A stretch of 24,778 nucleotides of DNA from JAQBDA01 sp041301185 (GTDB lineage: Bacteria; Chloroflexota; Anaerolineae; Anaerolineales; UBA4823), in contig JBFYSV010000021.1 in assembly GCA_041301185.1 (NCBI GenBank), forward strand, positions 1 through 24,778. The letters run 5' to 3'. The stretch's first letter is position 1; each line of letters opens with the position of its first letter. A program made the position numbers and the translations under genes. The notes under the pieces are model-generated. The model was given only the letters and a program-made list of their open reading frames with translations, did no database searches and was not told where the DNA came from. Below, one piece after another: positions 21,341 through 24,778 of this stretch.

Positions 21341-21952
21341 ATGAAAATCGCAGTCTTAGGAAGCGGAAATATCGGTGGAACGCTTGGCGTTAAGTGGGCG
21401 CAAGCGGGTCACCAGGTGGTGATTGGCACCCGTGAGCCGGGCAGTGAGAAGGTCCGCCAACTGCTGGAATCGGCTGGTGAAAACATAACTGCAGCGACCA
21501 CCGTGCAAGCAATCGAAGCCAGCCAGGGGATCTTATTTGCCATCCCCTACGCGGCAGTGGAGATTGTTGCACAGGCAAACTCGCGATCGCTGGATGGCAA
21601 GCTGCTGATCGACGCCACCAACAACTTTGGGGCGGCGGTGGTGAATAATCTTGCTACCCTGCAACGCTACGCGCCAAAGGCAGCCTTGTACCGGGCATTC
21701 AACGCGCTGGGCTGGGAGAATTTTGCTAACCCGCGCTACGGAGAGCTGGTGGTGGACCTGTTCTACTGCGGGCAGGATGGAGATAGGCGGGACGAGATGG
21801 AGACGCTGATCCAGCAAGCCGGGCTGCGCCCGGTGTACCTGGGCGGTTTGGAGCTCGCCCCGGTCGTCGATGCCCTGGGCACCTTATGGGTGACGCTGGC
21901 TTTTCGCCAGGGTTGGGGGCGAGAGATTGCCCTCAAGCTGGTGCAACGCTAG
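21341..21952 (+). CDS. F420-dependent NADP oxidoreductase-like Rossmann protein
   Basis: A 203-residue dinucleotide-binding protein of the F420/NADP oxidoreductase family (PF03807-type). The N-terminal Rossmann motif is GSGNIGGTLG (7-16), followed by GTREP (about 30-34), whose Arg suits NADPH binding. LFAIPYAAVEIV and LLIDATNNFG segments follow, then a short C-terminal part with AFNALGWENFANP. Family members include NADPH:F420 reductases and uncharacterised NAD(P)-binding proteins, so the exact reaction is unknown. The ribosome binding site is GGAG 8 nt before the ATG. It is the last plus-strand gene, converging on the SDR gene at 22064. Confidence 0.8.
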   Translation: MKIAVLGSGNIGGTLGVKWAQAGHQVVIGTREPGSEKVRQLLESAGENITAATTVQAIEASQGILFAIPYAAVEIVAQANSRSLDGKLLIDATNNFGAAVVNNLATLQRYAPKAALYRAFNALGWENFANPRYGELVVDLFYCGQDGDRRDEMETLIQQAGLRPVYLGGLELAPVVDALGTLWVTLAFRQGWGREIALKLVQR

Positions 21953-21963
21953 TGAATAAATCT

Positions 21964-22004
21964 CAACCTCCCGCTGATTATAAAACCAGCGGGAGGTTGC
22001 TTTA
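21964..22004. terminator. Terminator between convergent genes
   Basis: CAACCTCCCGCTG (21964-21976) and its exact reverse complement (21987-21999) form a 13-bp stem with a 10-nt loop, followed by CTTTAA on the plus strand. On the minus strand the hairpin is followed by AGATTTATT. It lies 12 nt after the plus-strand stop codon and 64 nt beyond the end of the minus-strand SDR gene, so it probably serves both. Confidence 0.8.
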
Positions 22005-22063
22005 ACATCCTTATTCATGCTCAAACCTGGGCAAGCCCAGGCTAAAGCAATCCAAGGATGGGA

Positions 22064-22780
22064 TTATTTCCTGCCGTAGACCGGGATCAGCGCTCCATGA
22101 ATTGGGCTGGCATCTTCTGAAGCCAGGAAGAGGATCACCTTTGCGATCGCCTCGGGTTTAACCCACAGGCTGAAATCCGACTTCGGCATTGCCTCCCGGT
22201 TTTGGGGGGTATCGATCGTGCCTGGAAGGATGGCGTTTACGTTAATTCCCTGGCGCTTGTACTCATCCGCCATGCTCTCGGTGAGGCGGGCCACAGCGCT
22301 CTTAGAGGCAGCATAGGCCGCGCTATTGGCACTACCCTTCAGCGCCGAGGAGGCTGAGATGTTGACGATCTTGCCCCTTCCCTGCTTGAGCATGGCGGGG
22401 ATCACGGCGCGGGACATGACGAAGGCTGAGCGGGCGTTGAGGCTCATCATGAAATCCCAGGTTTCGATGGGAGTCGCGTGAGTGGGCGTGCCCGCCCGGT
22501 ACCCGCCGACAGTGTTGACCAGGATATCGATCTTGCCAAAGCGCCGCAAAGTCTCCTGCACAACTTGCTCGACTGCGACGGGATCGGTCACATCCACGCC
22601 TTCGGCGAGGTAAGCCCGAGCGCTGCCAGCCAGCCCAGGGTAGAGTACCTCAAGCTTACCGGCAGCCCGGTCAACCGGGACCAGCATGCCGCCAGCCCGA
22701 TAAAATGCCAAGGTCACAGCCTGCCCCAGATTGCCTGTGCCGCCGGTGATGAGCGCTACCTGTCCGGTGAAATCGTACAT
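22064..22780 (-). CDS. Short-chain dehydrogenase/reductase
   Basis: A 238-residue classical SDR. The cofactor motif is TGGTGNLG (12-19); the structural motif NNAG reads NTVGG (89-93). Asn115, Tyr156 and Lys160 (YAASK) and a Ser near 144 complete the active site. The substrate is unknown. The protein starts with MYDFTGQVALITGG at 22780; a longer reading from 22981 would extend into folE and has no family-like sequence. A weak AGGCAGG lies upstream. It is 61 nt downstream of folE on the same strand, so a shared transcript is likely and a pterin-related role is possible but unproven. Confidence 0.9.
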   Translation of the reverse strand: MYDFTGQVALITGGTGNLGQAVTLAFYRAGGMLVPVDRAAGKLEVLYPGLAGSARAYLAEGVDVTDPVAVEQVVQETLRRFGKIDILVNTVGGYRAGTPTHATPIETWDFMMSLNARSAFVMSRAVIPAMLKQGRGKIVNISASSALKGSANSAAYAASKSAVARLTESMADEYKRQGINVNAILPGTIDTPQNREAMPKSDFSLWVKPEAIAKVILFLASEDASPIHGALIPVYGRK

Positions 22781-22841
22781 GATTGGCCTGCCTTTTCGAT
22801 CGTTCAGGGTGGGTGCTCCGATCCATCCCGCCCGATCAGAA

Positions 22842-23558
22842 TTAATACAGCTCCTGGGTCGAGCGGCGGTTGATATGCTCCATGAACTCGCGGCGCAACT
22901 CGGCGTCGGTCTTGAACTCTCCACGCAGGGTCTGGGTGACCATGCGGGTATCGGCTTTTTTGACGCCGCGCAGGGTGGCACACATGTGGGCTGCTTCCAC
23001 GACCACCGCCACGCCGCGCGGCTGCAAGGTTTCTTCTAAGAAGTCGGCGATCTGGGTGGTCAGGCGCTCCTGGACCTGCAGGCGGCGGGAGAACATATCC
23101 ACAATACGCGGGATCTTGGAGAGACCCACCACCTTACCTTGCGGCAGGTAGGCTACGTGGGCCTTGCCGACGAAGGGCAACATGTGGTGCTCGCACAGGC
23201 TGTGCAGCTCGATATCCTTGACCAGGACCAGCTCATCATAGTCCACGTCGAAAATTGCGTTATTGATCAGAGCCACCGGGTCGGTCTCGTAACCAGCCAG
23301 CAGCTCGCGGTACATTTTGCGCACCCGCTTGGGGGTATTCAGCAAACCATCCCGCTGGGGGTCTTCCCCAACATTCAGTAACAGCTCCCAAATAGAAGCC
23401 TCGATCGCCTGGTCGGTTGGATTCTCGGGTTGGGCTTGCATCGCCGAGGCAAACTGAGGGCTGACTGTCTGGATAGGCGGCTGCATCTCATCCAGCTCAA
23501 AGAGATCGTTAGCGGTGTAAATCCCGTGACCATTAGTTCTACCATTGCCGTTGTTCAT
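22842..23558 (-). CDS. folE: GTP cyclohydrolase I
   Basis: A 238-residue FolE-type cyclohydrolase that converts GTP to 7,8-dihydroneopterin triphosphate, the first step of folate and pterin synthesis. Zinc and catalytic residues are all present: Cys122, His124 and His125 (LCEHHMLPFVGKAHVAYLP) and Cys193 (MCATLRGVKKADTRM). Other family motifs are SKIPRIVDMFSRRLQVQERLT and LNTPKRVRKMYRELL. The first 45 residues are a polar, family-atypical extension. I chose the ATG at 23558, with GGAT 6 nt upstream. An in-frame TTG at 23570 is also possible but has no ribosome binding site. A perfect consensus promoter lies upstream on the minus strand. Confidence 0.95.
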   Translation of the reverse strand: MNNGNGRTNGHGIYTANDLFELDEMQPPIQTVSPQFASAMQAQPENPTDQAIEASIWELLLNVGEDPQRDGLLNTPKRVRKMYRELLAGYETDPVALINNAIFDVDYDELVLVKDIELHSLCEHHMLPFVGKAHVAYLPQGKVVGLSKIPRIVDMFSRRLQVQERLTTQIADFLEETLQPRGVAVVVEAAHMCATLRGVKKADTRMVTQTLRGEFKTDAELRREFMEHINRRSTQELY

Positions 23559-23652
23559 TGATTGATCCAATCTATTGCGTGTGTTTAAGTCGATAACAAA
23601 TTTCCGGACGGATGATGTTGATTCGGTTAACCATCATGTGTTTATGAAATGA

Positions 23653-23681
23653 ATTATATCTATAAATACAGCTATTGTCAA
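23653..23681 (-). promoter_or_regulatory. Perfect sigma70 consensus promoter for folE
   Basis: Read on the minus strand, TTGACA (23681-23676) and TATAAT (23658-23653) are separated by exactly 17 bp, a full consensus match. Transcription would start near 23646, leaving a leader of about 90 nt. The leader contains the palindrome GGTTAACC (23625-23632), flanked by ATCAT/ATGAT repeats, as a possible operator. No competing gene is visible in 23559-23722. Confidence 0.85.
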
Positions 23682-23722
23682 GGTATTGTCGATAATATCT
23701 CTGCACATCAAAGAATATTAAA

Positions 23723-23748
23723 GGAGTTACGCAGTACAAGGGGAAAGT
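23723..23748 (+). repeat. TTACGCAGTT-family repeat, copy E (single end)
   Basis: Matches copy A (585-610) at 25 of 26 positions. It lies between the folE promoter and the 65-residue membrane-protein gene. No inverted partner is seen before 23822. The remaining 74 nt to 23822 contain only a CCCCGGGG palindrome near 23778. Confidence 0.7.
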
Positions 23749-23822
23749 GGGGGTGCAGGTGATTGGGCCACGGACAACCCCGGGGCTATTCAATGATATA
23801 GACGCGGCAGGTTGGGCTAATC

Positions 23823-24020
23823 TTACCGGCGATCCGGCAGGTGAACCATCTCGATCAGGAAGAAGGTAAGTGCAGAGGTGAACAACCCCACCCCCACCAG
23901 GGGCAGGACGCCACGCAAGGCTTCCTGGCTGGCTGAGGACCCGGCGATGACCAGAAGAATCCCCGCGATAAACAGAGTGACAAAGATGGTAACAGTTACG
24001 GGTAAACGGCTGGTGTTCAT
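23823..24020 (-). CDS. Small two-helix membrane protein
   Basis: A 65-residue hypothetical protein of two hydrophobic helices (about 8-27 and 38-57) joined by a short polar turn (GSSASQEALRG), ending in a charged tail. It has no recognisable family signature. Reality is supported by a strong AAGGAG 6 nt upstream of the ATG and by normal codon usage. An operator-like site identical in layout to the one upstream of the TetR gene lies 14 nt upstream, so TetR control is likely. It follows the TetR gene by 61 nt on the same strand. Confidence 0.7.
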   Translation of the reverse strand: MNTSRLPVTVTIFVTLFIAGILLVIAGSSASQEALRGVLPLVGVGLFTSALTFFLIEMVHLPDRR

Positions 24021-24033
24021 GGGTGATCTCCTT

Positions 24034-24060
24034 TATATATACATTCTTGCATGTATGTTA
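24034..24060. promoter_or_regulatory. TetR/AcrR-like operator, copy 1
   Basis: The 27-bp site opens TATATATAC and contains the dyad ATACAT-N6-ATGTAT (24039-24056). That half-site and spacer are the same arrangement as in the E. coli AcrR operator. It matches copy 2 at 22 of 27 bases and lies just upstream of the ribosome binding site of the 65-residue membrane protein. Confidence 0.75.
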
Positions 24061-24081
24061 ATCAGATAAATAAATATTCGT

Positions 24082-24705
24082 TCAGCTAACCGGGCGGGGC
24101 GTGCTTCCCTTCAGGAAAATCTCTGCCATCGCCGGGGCGATCTCCCTTAAAGAGAAGGAATACGGGTTCTGCAGCCACATATAGATCAACCCGTTCTGAA
24201 AAGCCAGGAAGGTGCGGGCGATATCCAGCGGCTCCAGGTCAGCCCGCAGCTCGCTGGACTGCATGCCCCGCCGGACCACCTCGGCGATCCCGTTGAGCAG
24301 CGCCTGTTCGGTTTTCTGGCGAGCCTGGAGGGCGGCAAGCAGCTCGGGGGTACGTTCGGTTTTAAATAAGCTCAGCTCCATCACCTCCCGCAGGGCTTTA
24401 TCGGTCTCGACGGCTTCACACAAGCGGATAGAAATCCGGCGGAAGATATCCACCAGGCCCCCTCCCTGCAAGGCAGCTGCCTGGACGATATCGCTGGAAT
24501 AGGTGGAATACTGGTCGAGCAGGGCGAGATACAGCTCGACCTTGCTGCCGAAATGCCAGTAGATCGCCCCGCGGGTGACGCCGGCTTCCTGGGCAACCTG
24601 CTCCAGGGTAGTGTTGGCGTAGCCCTGGCGGCTGAACACCGAGCGGGCGGCTACCAGCAGGCTTTCTCGGGTCATTGCAGCTTCTTGCTTGGTTTTGCGA
24701 GCCAT
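24082..24705 (-). CDS. TetR-family repressor, AcrR/TtgR-like
   Basis: A 207-residue TetR regulator. The N-terminal helix-turn-helix (about 12-58) reads TRESLLVAARSVFSRQGYANTTLEQVAQEAGVTRGAIYWHF in segments typical of AcrR-type proteins, and the ligand-binding domain is all-helical (about 70-200). Such repressors sense hydrophobic compounds and control efflux pumps. The start ATG at 24705 has a GAGGTGAGAGG leader. An AcrR-like operator lies 14-40 nt upstream, so it probably represses itself. Copy 1 of the operator downstream ties it to the small membrane protein. Any divergent target would lie beyond the window edge. Confidence 0.93.
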   Translation of the reverse strand: MARKTKQEAAMTRESLLVAARSVFSRQGYANTTLEQVAQEAGVTRGAIYWHFGSKVELYLALLDQYSTYSSDIVQAAALQGGGLVDIFRRISIRLCEAVETDKALREVMELSLFKTERTPELLAALQARQKTEQALLNGIAEVVRRGMQSSELRADLEPLDIARTFLAFQNGLIYMWLQNPYSFSLREIAPAMAEIFLKGSTPRPVS

Positions 24706-24718
24706 CCTCTCACCTCTG

Positions 24719-24745
24719 TATATATACTATCATGTATGTATGTAA
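24719..24745. promoter_or_regulatory. TetR/AcrR-like operator, copy 2
   Basis: The 27-bp site starts TATATATACTATC, with a strong right half-site ATGTATGTA (24735-24743) and a weaker left half. It matches copy 1 at 22 of 27 bases. It lies upstream of the TetR gene on the minus strand and probably overlaps its promoter. Confidence 0.7.
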
Positions 24746-24778
24746 ATATCAAGAGGCAATGTTAGTAAACGAGGCGGT

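Noticed and set aside
22781..22981. N-terminal extension of the SDR into the end of folE
   Set aside because: The added residues are a frame-shifted shadow of FolE; the SDR fold begins at the Met at 22780.
24759..24778. Start of a divergent plus-strand gene (ATG at 24759) as TetR target
   Set aside because: Only six codons are visible and the GAGG is just 2 nt from the ATG; cannot be supported from this window.

Overview
The window looks like a GC-rich chromosome fragment from an uncultured member of the Chloroflexota, probably Anaerolineae-like. This is an inference from gene content and style (TatB-TatC next to NusB and an Asp23-family protein, an Aap-type amino-acid transporter, paired thiolase-fold and DUF35 proteins, many lipoproteins, intergenic palindromic repeats); no rRNA or marker tree is available here. 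I saw no tRNA, rRNA, CRISPR array, intact insertion sequence or phage gene.

Layout, left to right. Positions 1-329 (minus) hold the start of a patatin-like phospholipase that runs off the edge. Positions 655-3365 form an apparently MerR-controlled unit: an AdhR/NmlR-type regulator, an aldo/keto reductase and a DUF362 iron-sulfur protein, behind a promoter with the 19-bp spacer typical of MerR activators. A cytochrome P450 (3530-4864) and an AqpZ-type aquaporin (4997-5689) follow. Positions 5779-10478 carry a complete polar amino-acid ABC importer (binding lipoprotein, two permeases, ATPase), preceded by a near-consensus promoter and two tandem dyads and followed by a perfect 16-bp hairpin. 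Positions 10608-13654 hold fabG, an Asp23-family gene, nusB, tatB and tatC. Positions 13787-17799 hold two thiolase-fold proteins and two zinc-ribbon/OB-fold (DUF35) partners; both thiolase-fold proteins lack the usual nucleophilic cysteine. This cluster is split by a GxxExxY gene bracketed by inverted repeats. Then come a small membrane protein, an 854-residue modular lipoprotein and a Rossmann-fold F420/NADP-oxidoreductase-like gene, ending in a terminator at 21964-22004.

The right end is on the minus strand: folE (GTP cyclohydrolase I) with a perfect consensus promoter, a downstream short-chain dehydrogenase, a 65-residue membrane protein, and a TetR regulator. The last two are each preceded by a copy of a shared AcrR-like operator.

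Two families of dispersed intergenic repeats run through the window. One is built from a CACAGAG-rich arm (9641-9712, 14935-15450, 16637-16810, 21189-21217) and includes the arms flanking the GxxExxY gene. The other carries a TTACGCAGTT end motif (585, 3381, 13667, 21234, 23723). The most noteworthy candidates are the GxxExxY/CACAGAG repeat system as a possible small mobile unit, the cysteine-less thiolase-fold pair with its two DUF35 partners, and the two well-resolved regulator/operator modules (MerR and TetR).
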